Source: Diphasiastrum complanatum
Taxonomy: Eukaryota > Streptophyta > Lycopodiopsida > Lycopodiales > Lycopodiaceae
Direction of reading: 5' to 3'
Assembly: GCA_029204225.1 (NCBI GenBank)
Contig: CM055104.1
Span: 51,700,294-51,764,293, forward strand
DNA: 64,000 nucleotides
This document shows positions 37,227 through 54,829 of this stretch, in pieces. Under the pieces are notes generated by a model that was not told where the DNA came from, did not search any database, and was given only the letters and a program-made list of their open reading frames with translations. Both the position numbers and the translations under genes were made by a program. How positions within the stretch are numbered: the stretch's first letter is position 1; each line of letters opens with the position of its first letter.

Positions 37227-37880
37227 TCATCGACTCAATCTCCTTTGACATTGCCTGCTTCCAGAATTCTCCCTCTGGACTCTGGATGGCTTCTTGATAT
37301 GTTGCTGGCTCTTTTGTGAAACTGTAGTATTCAAATTGCATGTCTTCACTCCATTGAAGATTGTCAGAGTAGCAGTCTGGAGGTCTTCTTTGTCTTGTTG
37401 ACCTTCGAGGTTCATTTCGTCGTTGTTTGAACGTTTGTTGTTCGTGGGGTTAATCCTCTGCTTCCTGCTGCTCTGGAGTCTGCGGCTCTGCATTCTGATT
37501 TGATGTATGTCCTCGATCTCCCTCTTGAATAGGCAGCAATGTGAAGATCTCATGGCCTCTTTCGTCTTTCAGTCCAGGGAATGTGGACTCATCGAACTTC
37601 ACGTCTCTGCTCGAAACAACCTTCTTCGTGGTTGGATTGTAGAGCCTGTACACATGTTTTCCGTTCGTGTAGTCGACCATGATTGTTTGTTCAGATTTGT
37701 CATCGAGCTTGTTTCTTTTTTCTTTGGGAATGTGTTTGTATGCTGCACATCCAAACACACGTACGTATGACAGATCAAGCTTTTTGCCTGTCCACATTTC
37801 GTATGGTGTTTTGTTTTCCAACGCTGTCGTTGCAGGTGTACAACTGCAGCTATTGCCTCAGCCCAGAATTGACCTGGCAA
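37227..37880 (-). pseudogene. copia D integrase C-terminus and linker
   Basis: MENKTPYEMWTGKKLD, YVRVFGCAAYKHIPKEKRNK and VYRLYNPTTKKVVSSRDVKF are the conserved block following copia integrase cores. A variable, Gln/Glu-rich linker (QNAEPQTPEQQEAED) follows, then, in another frame, the reverse-transcriptase entry EFWKQAMSKEIESM near 37260. At least two frameshifts occur between 37880 and 37227. Confidence 0.85.
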
Positions 37881-37886
37881 TTGAGC

Positions 37887-38850
37887 CTATGTCATCATGC
37901 ATCTAGCTCCTTCGACTAGCGTCATGTTTCTTCTTTCTGCCACACCGTTGTATTCTGGTGTGTATGCAAGAGTGAACTGGTGTTCTATCCCCTGTTCTTC
38001 ACAGAATCTTGAGAATTCTGTGCTTTTGTATTCACCTCCGTTGTCAGATTTAAGGATCTGTATCTTTTTCGAGGTGTGTCGCTCTGCAAATGCCACGAAC
38101 TTCTTCAAGGAATCAAACACTTTGGATTTCTTCTTCAAGTAGTAGATCGTGGTCATCCGTCTATAATCATCTATGAACGTCAGAAAGTATCTCGAACCTG
38201 AGAGCGAATCCATCTTCATCGGTCCATTGACATCAGAGTGGACGAGCTCAAGAACTTCCTTGGCTCTTCTTCCCTCATGTGTGAATGGATTCGGATGTTG
38301 CTTGCCTTTCTGACAAGCTTCGCAGAACTCAGTTTCGGGCTTTGAAATCTTGAGACCTGTGACAATGTCTTTTCTGCTCATGTCGTACAAGCTCCGCATG
38401 TTCAGATGATACATTCTCCTATGCCAGAGCTGATCTTCATTTTCTGATGCATTCAATATGCTATCAGATTTGCTGACTATTTTTGCCTGGTAGAGGTTTC
38501 CTTCTCTACATCCGACCATCAGCAACGTTGTCGTCTTCCCGATCATACGACAAGTGTTGTCGTCGAACAAAACTCGAATGCCTAGATCTGCCATTTTGGA
38601 AACAGATAGCAGATCTTTTCTAAGTGAGAGCACATAAAGTGCTCTTGGTAGCTCCGCTTGGCCTGACACTGTTCGCAGCTGTAGAGTGCCGATGCCTTTG
38701 ACATCGTGTCTGCTCCCATCACCTAGAATCACTGCTCTGTTGTTTTCGAGTTCGCGAAAGTCGATCAAGACCTTCTTGTTGCAAGTTATGTGTGATGTTG
38801 CTCCTGAATCAATGACTACATCGTAGTCGTGTTCAAAGTAGCTTGTTGAA
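37887..38850 (-). pseudogene. copia D protease and integrase core
   Basis: The protease motif DVVIDSGATSHITC (about 38790-38830) is intact and followed by ALYVLSLRKDLLSVSKMADL. The integrase zinc region LWHRRMYHLNMRSL and CEACQKGKQHPNPF, then the catalytic core: LVHSDVNGPM (Asp), IQILKSDNGGEYKS (Asp) and YNGVAERRNMTL (Glu). All catalytic residues are present in the 467-codon frame 39290-37887, the longest open frame of the window. It stops at 37887 by a TGA just after ARCMMT. Confidence 0.93.
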
Positions 38851-39737
38851 GCTTCATCGAGTATCGTGAAAGCTTCGTCACCTCTTTCAGCATCCTTTGA
38901 TGACTCTGCAACGTTTGTCTTTTCAGCTTTGTTCTTTCTTTTTGGGTTGAATCTGCAATCGTATGTAGAATGCCCTTTCTTCTTGCAGTGCATGCAAGGT
39001 ATTGCTAGATTAAACTTGTTGGCCGTATGGCCTGGTTTGTGGCAGTGATCGCAGGAAGAAGATTGCTGATTCGAGGACTTCGTCTTCTCAAATCTTGGCT
39101 TGCTTTTGTTTTTCTTCTTCCCCTTCGTGAAGAGAACTTTCTCTTGATCACTGCTTCCTTCCCCTTCGTCTCCCATCAGTCTCTCATTAGCGACAAGACT
39201 GACTGCTTTGTCGAATGTCATATCTGGTAGACTCAGTATGAGCATTCTTAGCGGCTGATAAGACGTCAGTAGAGATTTCATGAAGCACATCAGTTGTTGT
39301 GGTGATGGGACCTAGTGCTCTTGTCCTGATGCAACGAGTTGAGCGAAGATCGTTCTGATCTTCTCAATGTGCTGATCCAACTGGTTGTCATCCCACTGTA
39401 TGGATTGCAGTTGATTGTGAAGGTGCATGACTGAAGTTGCAGTCCTCACTTCATACTTCTGTTTCAATCTTTCCCACGCTGCATGGCTGCTTTCGCAGTC
39501 TTCAATATGCATGAGTAGATCTTCATTTATGAATGAAACGATGATCGCCTTTGCTCACTCATCTTTTTTGATCCATTCAGCTCTCCTCGGGTCTCCCTCT
39601 GGAGGCTGCACCTCTGAGAGCTCGGTCGCCGACCAGATGCCTTCGCTCTTCAGAAGCGTTTTGATTTTGAATTTTCAGATTTTGTAATTTGCGCCATCGA
39701 GACTGATTGCTACTATTGTCTGGATTGTTGTAGCCAT
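38850..39737 (-). pseudogene. copia D gag
   Basis: The likely ATG is at 39737 (complement ATGGCTACAAC). The frame shows a copia gag opening (SLDGANYK), then DCESSHAAWERLKQKYEVRT and MHLHNQLQSIQWDDNQLDQH. After a TAG near 39313 it continues at 39290 with MCFMKSLLTSYQPL. Two zinc knuckles follow: CDHCHKPGHTANKF, whose last Cys is Phe, and CMHCKKKGHSTYDC, which is intact (about 38960-39060). Gag, protease and most of integrase then share one open frame. Confidence 0.88.
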
Positions 39738-39790
39738 ATTGTGTTGTCTGGAAGAATCACTGCTGGGATATCAGTAGTGATAACCTGTGG

Positions 39791-39802
39791 GCTCTAATAT
39801 CA
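39791..39802 (-). promoter_or_regulatory. copia D primer-binding site, mutated
   Basis: The complement reads TGATATTAGAGC, two transitions away from the standard TGGTATCAGAGC, immediately inside the 5' LTR edge. Both changes are G-to-A or C-to-T. Confidence 0.75.
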
Positions 39803-40137
39803 TGTCGCGGAAGCGAGACTGTTTCTTTTTCGTCTTCGTCTTCTTATTCGCGAACAATTTTGTGTCTTTGAATTTTCTTTTTGCGCAGAAGTTGTTTACA
39901 GGATCCCAGACACGCGACTACACATCACAGAACACATTCTATTCTAGCAATCAAGACAAAATGACAGCACAAGACAGGGAGATGCACGAAAATAGAACAA
40001 CTGTATTATCAGTTTAGTTTTTAGAGCGAGATCGTCAGTGTCTCGCTCGTTGGCGGAATGACATTCTGCTCTTTCGCTGTGTTCTGCTCATTGGCAGACT
40101 TTCATGCACAACTATAGTTTCTAGTATTTTTCTTTCT

Positions 40138-40208
<71 letters not shown>

Positions 40209-40638
40209 AGATCTCTCTATTCAGATTATCTTTTTTTCATTATTTTTTATAATCCAGAGAAGATCGTTTATACCTCCACATTGTGAAGTTTACAAGATGG
40301 CTAAACATAGAATCACAGGACTAGTTAACACCAATCAACTAATTAGTTAGTCTTTGTTGTTGCCATTCGTTTGAGCTGGGCGTGAAGTCTATGACTCCAA
40401 GCCCGTTAAGCTGCCAGCTGGCAGCGCGAAAGATTCCTTTTCGTTTGTTTCGTAATCTCCCGTTTGCTTTCGTTCTTTTCATCTCTTTCGTAGTTTTTCA
40501 TTTTGCGCCCCTTTGCGGTTTGCGGTCCTGGAGGTGTGTTTACGATTCACGAATGATTCGCAAATCGTTCGTGCTTCGAGTCAAAGGCACGTTGACTGTC
40601 GTGAATTGTTCTTGTTCGACCTTGTTCGTGTTGCGACA
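39803..40638 (-). repeat. copia D 5' LTR
   Basis: TGTCGC at the left edge and GCGACA at the right form the expected short inverted ends. It contains a (CT)n run at 40144-40204. It is near-identical by eye to 35066-35950 outside the microsatellite. Confidence 0.88.
40144..40204. repeat. (CT)n microsatellite in copia D 5' LTR
   Basis: About 61 bp, uninterrupted. Confidence 0.95.
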
Positions 40639-45135
<4,497 letters not shown>

Positions 45136-45288
45136 CTAAAAGTTGACACCAGACTTTCTCATGTCCAATAATATTTTTTTGGCGTCTAAAGGGTTATTGG
45201 AAGCCAAGTATGCCTTATGCAACATTTTATAGGTCACCAAGTTGGGTTTGCAGTCGTTTAGTTGCATATTCTTGTAAAGATTTTCAGC
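45136..45288 (-). CDS. PPR protein, last coding exon
   Basis: Terminal exon of a P-class pentatricopeptide-repeat protein; such proteins bind organellar RNA to control its stability, splicing or translation. The acceptor is CTCACTATGCAG|GCTG at 45288/45289; the exon opens in phase 0 with AENLYKNMQLNDCKPN and ends TAG at 45136-45138. It supplies the second half of one repeat begun in the 60.3-kb exon and the final repeat (VTYKMLHKAYLASN..., 33 residues), stopping with KSGVNF. No stop or shift within. It lies 15 kb from its upstream exon; the join rests on phase and on the repeat completing to exactly 35 residues. An isolated pseudo-exon is the less likely alternative. Confidence 0.85.
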   Translation of the reverse strand, partial: AENLYKNMQLNDCKPNLVTYKMLHKAYLASNNPLDAKKILLDMRKSGVNF

Positions 45289-45770
45289 CTGCATAGTGAG
45301 ATGATCAAAGTCTCGGAATAAAGATTTCACAAACTCTAATCATATAATCAAGGAAAAAGTTTTATCGGCAATATAATGGCTGTCAACCATAGTATGAAAA
45401 AGGCAATGAATTATTATGAAGCCGTTTAGAAATACTTGAAGGCTACTATTTCTTACTACTAACTTGCTTCAAAAGATAAAATCGGCTTATAGTAGACAAA
45501 AATTCAGCAACATGGGTAAGGCACCGATGGTAGTAGGCACATGAGAGATCTATTCATTTGAGTGAGACAGATTCTTGCAAATTAACTCTATAGAACCATG
45601 TGAACAATGTTAGGGACTCTTAATTATAAGTGCCAATACATATTCTTGTTATATATTGAAACAATAGCATCATTCATTGTAAACTTGAAAAACTAGGCAT
45701 CATGCGTGAAAGGTGAGAGAATCGTTGTAAAACAAAGTACTTGAATGCTACATAATAGAGGCTAAAACAG

Positions 45771-45889
45771 AGACTCATTGCATGTTGTATATGTGGATAG
45801 ACTTGTTGCACTTTTCAAATCATGAGACATCCATAACAAGACTCATTGCATATTGTATATGTAGATAGACTTGGAACATATCCATAACA
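45771..45889. repeat. imperfect tandem duplication, 68-bp offset
   Basis: AGACTCATTGCAT starts at 45771 and 45839; both copies continue TTGTATATGT.GATAGACTTG and end CATCCATAACA/TATCCATAACA. The second copy is shorter by about 17 bp. Confidence 0.8.
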
Positions 45890-45899
45890 AAAATAGTAT

Positions 45900-48702
45900 T
45901 GTCATGGCACATATACTCTCATCCAAGAAGCATCATCTTTCATGGAAGACATTAGTTCATCATTTATAGACTTATTCAATATTATAGACAAACGGTTCCA
46001 TAATTCTCTATTTTTGGGACTCATAAGTATTTTTTATACCATTTTATTATTTCTCGACCACTTTTCTAGGTTGCAAAGAAAATTAATCTAATTGGCTCTG
46101 AAACAGATGCACTTTTGTCAAACCCCTTGTATTCTTGACTGGTATAAATGGGAACAAAGACTCATTTCTCAAATTATCAATTTTGGTGTCCTAAGCTCTT
46201 TGTGAGAAAGTTGCATTTTTGAAATCTGCAAATCTTCCAAAGCTATCAATAGCATTTGTCTTCCATTAAGTTTTCTTAGTTGGATAATGTTGTGGCTGCT
46301 ATTTGTTGCTTTTGTGCTTCACTTGATGCCAATATATGTAATTGTAGTTCATAACATTGTATCAAAGTACTTTCTTGACAATTTGTTGATTGTTGCAAAT
46401 TTTTTCATCTCTAGCTATTTTATTCTCTTGTGATTTTCTCTAGCTATTTCCTTCTCTTGCGATTTTCTCTTTGGTTCTCTCTCTAGAACATTCTCCTATA
46501 TTTACATTTTTTATCAAAAAAAATTTAGTCGATGTTAAATATTCACTTAGTTGCATTGGCTTCTTATTGTCAATAAGTACAAGGCAAAAAATCACTTTTT
46601 GCTAGTCATTTGTTGAAAACAGTAATTTCCATACATCTCCATCGCTACCCCAACCTATTCCATTGTTGCGACTTCATCTTCCCACACGTGGACATGGATG
46701 TAGAGAACTGTAATAACTTTATGCCTTCAGTTGGACTTACCCACCAAGTTGATTCTCTATGATCCCACATGGATTGATAACCACCAAAATCATTGTTTTG
46801 CCCCTTGACTTCTTTCATATTTTCCATCCTTTTGATTTTGTTTTTTATTCTTTTCCATCCTTGATTTGTTCATCATGTCATCCACTCGTGGCCCTCTTCT
46901 TTGGATGATAGCCAATTCCAATTGGATAATGTCAATCGACTATCTTTAGGTCTATAACATTGAACACATTCCTCAAATTCATGATCTTCAACTTGTTGTT
47001 AACTTCCTAGAGGTACTGAGTTTTCTTTATTTGGATCAGTAACAAAGAAGTTTTGGCCAAATTAGTGTGAGAGGGTTAAAATTGGCCAATATGCCACAAA
47101 CCGATTTGCGTGGCGAGTTCGGGAGAGCCGACGTACAACTAACCAAGCTAACCGATAATTTGGTGGGTAACGATTAGGGTTAGCCAACATGTGACTTATG
47201 TGGTCTTGTTGCCACGTGTACAACGGGCATGGGGGTGACAAAGCATTAAGACATCATATTCATGGTTAGGAGGGGTAGGCTTGGTAGGCCAAGTGGATTG
47301 ATCACCCACGTGCGCCAAGTGCCCTAGGACCAGAATAGCAAACAATGTGCTTAAAAAGGCTTGCCTGAGGATGGGAGATTCATTCTACACAACGCGTAGC
47401 TTGGGGAGACGAGCCTAGAGTTACTAACTTGTAACATTGAATATCAGAGCCACTTTCTACAGAGACAATAGCCAGTTCTAGAGAGAGAAAGTGTGAAAAA
47501 ACACCTAGCGACAACCATAAGTAAGATGAATGAAACACTTGTAGCAATGACAATATCACGAGCAATTACCTCAATGAGTGGAATTTGTTAAAAAGAAGAG
47601 AGATTTGTTTCATATATTTTTTATTCTGCTCTATAAGGTTACTTGTTTGCTTGAGTTGTTGATACTAGTCTAGCAATGACATCAACCACATGGAATCCAC
47701 CTTTGCATCATGTAATGCCACTTAAAAACTCATTCTAGGTAGTTGTCAAAGCATGATCAACAAGATGCACCAAGCCAAATCTCTTGGTTGACAACATGAA
47801 GAGAAAGTCGAAAATAGGTCTCCTTTCGGAAGAACCAATTTGATAGCTCATTGCCATTAAAAAATCCAACATATAATAAGAAAGAAACCTTGTCTCATAA
47901 ATCATGAGCAAAATGCCCACGATTGGGTGGAACAGGTTGATTGATTTTGATAACAATACGAAGAATAGCAAGCAGGTTGGTAGTTGGTGTGGAGGAAACA
48001 ATAGGAGTTGTAGTAAGCGTATTAGAACGATCTAAAACATAGTATAAAACACGTGTCCAAATTAAGTAGAAGCAATTTCATTGCCTTAGTCAATTTTGGT
48101 AAAACCCATTCCTCTGTCAATAATAAGGTTGCTTCACATCTTCGTGCTACTCCTCTGTCGACGTCTGCTTTGTTATACCCAAGCATAAAGAATAGTTGTC
48201 GTAAGATAAGGAAATAGCTATAGATCATTTGGAAAAACTATGGCAAAGGTCCTCACTTGCTCCAATAGAGGCACATAGATGGCTAACATGAAAAACATCA
48301 CATGCCTGTAGTAGCTGATAGTTGAAGGCAGTAAGTGACTGGATTCATCATCTACAATATCCAAAAAAGGCCAAGATATTGGATCCATCTTCTCTGTCTA
48401 AGATTGGCCTTGTATGCTTATCTTTCTTATATTGTTGAGGTATGTCTCAAAAGATCTTTTGCCCTCTCACTAAGATGCCTTGCATTAGATAAAGAGGGGG
48501 GGAGGCCATAGTCATTGGTATATCTCATTCTTATAATGGAAACATGTAGCAACATTGACCAAGTTTATACCCCCAGAACTATTTATGTAATGTAGTAAAC
48601 TTGGACCCATTGGGCCCCTTGCTATTTCAAAATTAATTTTTAAAGTCTCATGACTCTTCATGATCCATCATTTGTCTCATTGTGGAAGATAGATTGTTGA
48701 AG

Positions 48703-48704
<2 letters not shown>
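45900..48704. other. intronic stretch without a recognised gene
   Basis: Within the giant PPR intron. 47080-47340 is more GC-rich than its surroundings and reads like an old insertion, but it shows no motif or terminal repeat that I can define. Nothing else is supportable. Confidence 0.4.

Positions 48705-48784
<80 letters not shown>
48705..48784. repeat. (CT)n microsatellite, about 80 bp
   Basis: Perfect CT run within the PPR intron. Confidence 0.97.
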
Positions 48785-48788
<4 letters not shown>

Positions 48789-49272
48789 CATTTGGGGCTC
48801 ACAATTATATCTTTCTACATCTAATCCCTCTCTTTTTAAACTACTCCCAAATACACGTTTAGCCACACATACACAACTTTACCAGGAAGCTCTCTCTTTC
48901 ATACTCCGCAGTTTCCCATATGATAGCTTGCTCCATTCCCGAGCATCATTGCTCACTACAGCTCTTCATATTGTTGCTTCCATGGCTTTCATCCTCATCA
49001 ACTTTAATATGATGATATACATACACCACTCCACCTACAAGTCATTTATGCACAATCTTCACTTTCCCGTCATCCTCGTAATATCAAATGTTTATTTTAG
49101 CTACACTTGTCTTTACAAAAAGCGTTCGCATGAGACTTCTGAAGAGAAACGCTTTGTTGATCATCTTTACAATTCCTTCTTTGGTGCTTTTTGTCGTGAG
49201 TTTATTCCCCAAGCCCCACCTCCATTGCTGAGAGATCTACGTTGTTGGATTGAATATGCCACATCATTCTAA
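48785..49272 (+). other. 162-codon open frame after a (CT)n run
   Basis: Reading on from the (CT)n frame, the plus strand stays open to 49272. The product has a hydrophobic stretch (TTALHIVASMAFILINFNMM) and a C-terminal part rich in charged residues (KKRSHETSEEKRFVDHLYNS). No family is recognised. It lies antisense in the PPR intron. It may be chance or a transposon remnant. Confidence 0.25.
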
Positions 49273-50019
49273 ACCTTTCCCATACTATGCTTTAGAGCAC
49301 ACAAAGCCCTCTAAATTCAGGTTGAATCCATTGACATATTCAATCACAAACCTATTCAAAATCGAGTAAAAAAGACACAATTTTCACTAGTTTTGCATTT
49401 CTAGATGAAGAAAACATCAAAACACTTGATCTGAACCTAAAAGGTGTATTTTAGGACCTTAAGAAGCCTAAGAACGACCTGATTAAGCTCTCAAATGGTT
49501 GATCCAAAATCCTAAAGAGCGGTGCCATTCAAATCCTTATGAAAATCTCTACTAGGAGACATGTAGTCCAAGATTCAACTCATAAGAACTTTCTAACTTG
49601 GTTAGGTTGAATGGAAATGACTCAATCTCGGTTCCTGCAGCTATAACTCAGCAAAACAAGTTCCCTTTGATCTATTCTCACTCAAATGAAACCAAATTTG
49701 GAGGTACAATCACTAGATTAGCAACTAGTAGCAAGGACAAAGCCAAATCTAGGATCTAAGCGTAAATTTTACAGCAAATTCAATCCCAATCAATCCTAAA
49801 AGTGATGGAGGATGCACAAATCAAAGATCTAGATCCAAACTATGAGCTAGAATCAAGACTAGTTACCAAAACTAGCTAATTTGGCATTTAACTCCACAAT
49901 GGCCACATAGATTTGATCAAATACATAAAAGTAAAGTGCAACAAGCATACTAGACATGTAATCAACTTCAATACCTTCCAAAACATGTAATTAATGCATA
50001 AAATCACTCACATACAATA
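49273..50019. other. intronic stretch without a recognised gene
   Basis: AT-rich sequence between the open frame and the copia B insertion; nothing recognised. Confidence 0.4.
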
Positions 50020-50024
50020 GCTAT

Positions 50025-50286
50025 TGTTAGAAATCAATGATAAACTTCATTGTTACACTTCCTAGTTATTGTTTACGATGTACTTTATTACTAGCTGTAA
50101 CTAGCGATAGGCTAGTCTAGTAGTCTACTCCTAGGTTCTCCCTCTCTATCAGGGTTCAGGGTTTATATGTACATTTTACATTCAGTATGTGGTAGTGTGA
50201 TAGAGTGACAGTGCGTGTTCTTCTTCCGCCTTCTTGTGATGATTGCTTATGGTGAATGCTTGATGTTGCATATCTAATTCTTAGCA
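50025..50286 (+). repeat. copia B 5' LTR (262 bp)
   Basis: Starts TGTTAGAAATC and ends TTCTTAGCA, followed directly by the primer site TGGTATCAGAGC (50287-50298), complementary to initiator-Met tRNA. Confidence 0.95.
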
Positions 50287-50298
50287 TGGTATCAGAGC

Positions 50299-50841
50299 TA
50301 CGACAGTCCTACGTGCCTGATCAATGGATACAGCTTGTCACAGGCTCCGCAACGAAGTGAGAAAGTCCTTCACATGAGGTGAAAGCTTGGAGAGACAAAA
50401 ACGGCTGGAAGAAATCATTCTTGATGTACTTTGCAGGTTTTGGAGTTCACAGTTATTAGTGGGGAACGAAGACACAGTCCCGGAGGCATCGGAAAGGCCA
50501 GGGTAGCATCAAACAGATTGAAAATCTGTTGAGTGGGAAAAGTTTTACAATTTTTTTTTGTCTTGGTGAAAAGTGTCATTTGTCAGAGAGTTGTGCCAAG
50601 AAATCTCTCATTTGTTTGATTGGGGTACTGAAAATCACACCAGACAGTGTCTAGTACTGCCATTTAGAACTTTGCGGCTTCATACCTTTCACATTACTGA
50701 TATCTGTCTGTTTGAACGATTACTTGTTTCGAAATCTAAGCAAAGGAGGCGGCGTAGCCGCCGCGCCGAAGTAGGGAATCTAGAATATTCCCTCTAAAAG
50801 TTCTGAAGCTTGTAATTTCTAGGGACGCTACATTTGACGAG
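50299..50841 (+). other. copia B leader replacing gag-protease-integrase
   Basis: About 540 bp between primer site and pol. It has short frames only (for example 50573-50797) and no gag, knuckle or protease motif. A basic Arg-rich patch (KQRRRRSRRAEVG) is encoded near 50740-50780. Confidence 0.5.
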
Positions 50842-52641
50842 ATGGGCCGAGGTGAACAATCTGAAGTAATCACTGAACCTTTTGATGAGGGAGCGAAAGT
50901 ACAGGTCAAGAAGGAAGTGGATTTTGATATAGAAAATTCATTGGACAAAGGCAAGCCTGATGCTGAAATTCCCAAGAGAGTACCTAAATGGTACTTATCA
51001 GTCACAGATGGTGCAAAGAAGGGAGATACTCCCGAATCTAGTGAGCAGGGAGAGCTTAGAAGATCAAGTAAAAATCGAAAACCTCCTGCAAGATTAGAGA
51101 TGAATCTAGCCCTAATAAGTTCTGTGCTCAAGGCTCAAAAACCAAAAACTTTTGATAAAGCAAAGGAGCACGAGGAGTGGCGTGAAGCTATGGAAACAGA
51201 AATTGAAGCTATATAAAAAAAATAGGACTTGGAACTTGGTTGAGCTACCTGATGGTAAGACGCCTATCACTTGCAAATGGATATACAAGATCAAATATGG
51301 AGCTGATGGGCAACTCAACAAATACAAAGCACGGTTGGTTGCGAGAGGATTTGAACCACAAGAAGGTATTGATTTTCAGGAAACCTTCACACCCGTAGCT
51401 AAGATCGTAACTATACGTTCTATCATTGCTATTTCTGCTTTCTATGGTTAGAAGATCCAGCAAATGGATGTTAAAACTGCTTTTCTTAATGGAGTGCTGG
51501 ATGAAGAGGTGTACTTAGTACAACCTCAAGGATTTATTGAACCAGGGAGAGAGCACCTTGTTTGTAAGCTCAACAAAGCTATTTATGGATTGAAGCAAGC
51601 ACCACGGGTGTGGTACTCTTGCATTGATGAACACTTTAAGCGAAGGGAAATGGTAAAGAGTGATGATGATCCTAATCTTTACATTCTAAGGCAAGATTCA
51701 GATATAGTGTTCATTGTGTTGTACGTGGATGATTTGATTATTACAGGAAGTAATGAGAGCTTGATTGATGAAATCAAATCAGATCTTTCCAATGCTTTTG
51801 ACATGAGCGATCTACGATTGATGCACTATTGTCTTGGCATTGAAGTATGGCAAAAGGAAAACGTAGTCTTTCTTACACAAAGCAAATATGCACGAGATTT
51901 GCTTTATAAGTTCAATATGCAGGATTGTAAGCCTTTGAGTACAACATGAAGCTTACTGCATATGATGAATCTGAGAAAGTGGATGCCTTTTTGTATAAAC
52001 AGCTGGTGGGTAGTTTGATTTATTTGACACACACACGACCTGATATTTTTTATGTTGTTGCTGTTGTTAGTCAATTTATGCAAGATCCTAGTCAAACACA
52101 CTGGAAGTCTGCTAAACGTATTCTCAGATACATTCGAGGGACATTGAATTTTGGTTTGAAGTATGATCAGCCTGAAGCGCCAATATTGATAGGATATATC
52201 GATGATGATTGGGCAGGTAATATTGATGACAGAAGGTCTACCAGTGGTCATACATTCAGTTATGATACAACTGCAGTTTCATGGAGCAGCAAAAAGCAAC
52301 CTGCAGTAGCCTTATCCTTGACGGAAGCTGAATATCGAGCACTCAGCAATGCTGCACAAGAAGCGGTATGGTTACGAAGATTGCTTGTGGATTTAGGTCA
52401 ACCACAGGTGGATGCGACTACTATATCTTGCAACAATCAAAGTTGCATTCACCTTGCCAAAAATCCAGTTTTATATGCTCGAACCAAGCACATCGAAATA
52501 CATTATCATTTTGTTCGAGAGAAAATTCTTGATGGAGCCATTGATCTTGTTTCCTGTAAATTTGAAGATCAAGTGGCAGATATTTTTACTAAGTCATTAC
52601 GTAGATGTAAATTTGAAAAGTTTTGTACTCTACTAGAATAG
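50842..52641 (+). pseudogene. copia B reverse transcriptase-RNase H
   Basis: Begins in the integrase-RT linker (GELRRSSKNRKPPARLEMNL). RT: EEWREAMETEIEAI, frameshift near 51216, TWNLVELPDGKTPITCKWIY, KYKARLVARGFEPQEGIDF, a TAG at 51449, MDVKTAFLNGVLDEEVYL, KLNKAIYGLKQAPRVWY, and active-site LYVDDLIITGSN (51720-51755) with both Asp. A second frameshift near 51948 leads to RNase H: YIDDDWAGNIDDRRSTSGHT, LTEAEYRALSNAAQEAVWL, NNQSCIHLAKNP and FEDQVADIFTKSL, ending at 52641 just before the polypurine tract. Three lesions in 600 codons; all catalytic motifs are present. Confidence 0.95.
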
Positions 52642-52670
52642 AAGAATGTAATGTTATCATTGAGGGAGAG

Positions 52671-52914
52671 TGTTAGAAATCAATGATAAACTTCATTGTT
52701 ACACTTCCTAGTTACTGTTTACGATGTACTTTATTACTAGCTATAACTAGCCATAGGCTAGTCTAGTAGTCTACTCCTAGGTTCTCCCTCTCTATCAAGG
52801 TTCAGGGTTTATATGTACATTTTACATTCAGTATGTGGTAGTGTGATAGAGTGACAGTGCGTGTTCTTGATTGCTTATGGTGAATGCTTGATGTTGCAGA
52901 TCTAATTCTTAACA
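52671..52914 (+). repeat. copia B 3' LTR (244 bp)
   Basis: Same ends as the 5' LTR (TGTTAGAAATC ... TTCTTAACA). It lacks 18 bp within the GTTCTTCTTCCGCC segment, near 52867. Confidence 0.95.
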
Positions 52915-53399
52915 GCTATAACTCGCCACTCAAAGACAATGTTGATGAAAGTGGAAAAAATCGATTTTTCTTCATATTTTGATGCAGATCCCATCACATC
53001 TTTATACATTTCAAGCTTGGATGTGAGCATTTTAGGGCATCTCTGATCATATCCTAACCCTAACATCTAACCTAATAGGTCATTGGATCCACCCTAACTT
53101 GGGGTCAAGATCTCAAGATCCAAAAACAATGAAAAACATGCTATTTTTAGCTCCTAGAATTTCTCTAGCCTATCTAAACACTCTTTGGCCTCATTTCAAA
53201 GATGCTATCACAATGTAATATGAAGAATGAAGTTTTGGGAAAGTATCCTATGCTATTTGGCACGTGTGGCATCTATTTACATGGCCATCTTGCCAATTAC
53301 AATGCATGTGACCAAAATTGGTCAAGATAGAATTGTGAAACTTCAACACTTTAGGGCACTATCCTTCAAACAATGATTAGTGAGGCAAAGACACGAAGA

Positions 53400-54362
<963 letters not shown>

Positions 54363-54829
54363 CAACAGCACGCCTTCTCCTCCCTCCTGTGATGGCTCCC
54401 TGTAGCGATGGCGCCTTGCTGTTGTTGCTCGCTGCTCTACTGCCGCTGGCCCTCCATCGCCCTCCATCACTACCCTGACATAGCTTCCCTCCCATCACTA
54501 CCTAACCTGCCATACCTGTCCCTCCCATCTGCCAACGCTACCTGCCATCGCTATCTGCCCCCTTTCTGCCATTGCTACCTGTCCCGATGCCTACCCATCT
54601 CCCTCTCCCTCCCTCTCCCTCCCTCCTGCCATCGCTACCTGTCTCCCTCGCTATCTGCCCATCTCCTCACTACCTGTACCTGTCCCTGTCCATGCCCTCC
54701 CTTTTGCCTCCTGACCCACTCCTGCTGCCCCCTCACTACCTGTCCCTGTCCCTGCCCTTCCTTTTGCCTGTCCTTTTGCCTTTCCTCTATCCCTTTTCCC
54801 TCATTAATCCTGTATCTAGCTGTGGTACT

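Larger units (their letters stand above)
50025..52914 (+). mobile_element. copia family B retrotransposon, intact LTRs and TSD, internally deleted
   Basis: A complete insertion of 2,890 bp: 5' LTR 50025-50286, primer site, an internal region, pol C-terminal half, polypurine tract GAGGGAGAG (52662-52670) and 3' LTR 52671-52914. It is flanked by the 5-bp duplication GCTAT (50020-50024 and 52915-52919). The LTRs differ by six substitutions and one 18-bp deletion by my count, so it is fairly young. Gag, protease and integrase are absent. Orientation is opposite to the host gene. The relic at 6978-8469 is the same family with the complementary deletion. Confidence 0.95.
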
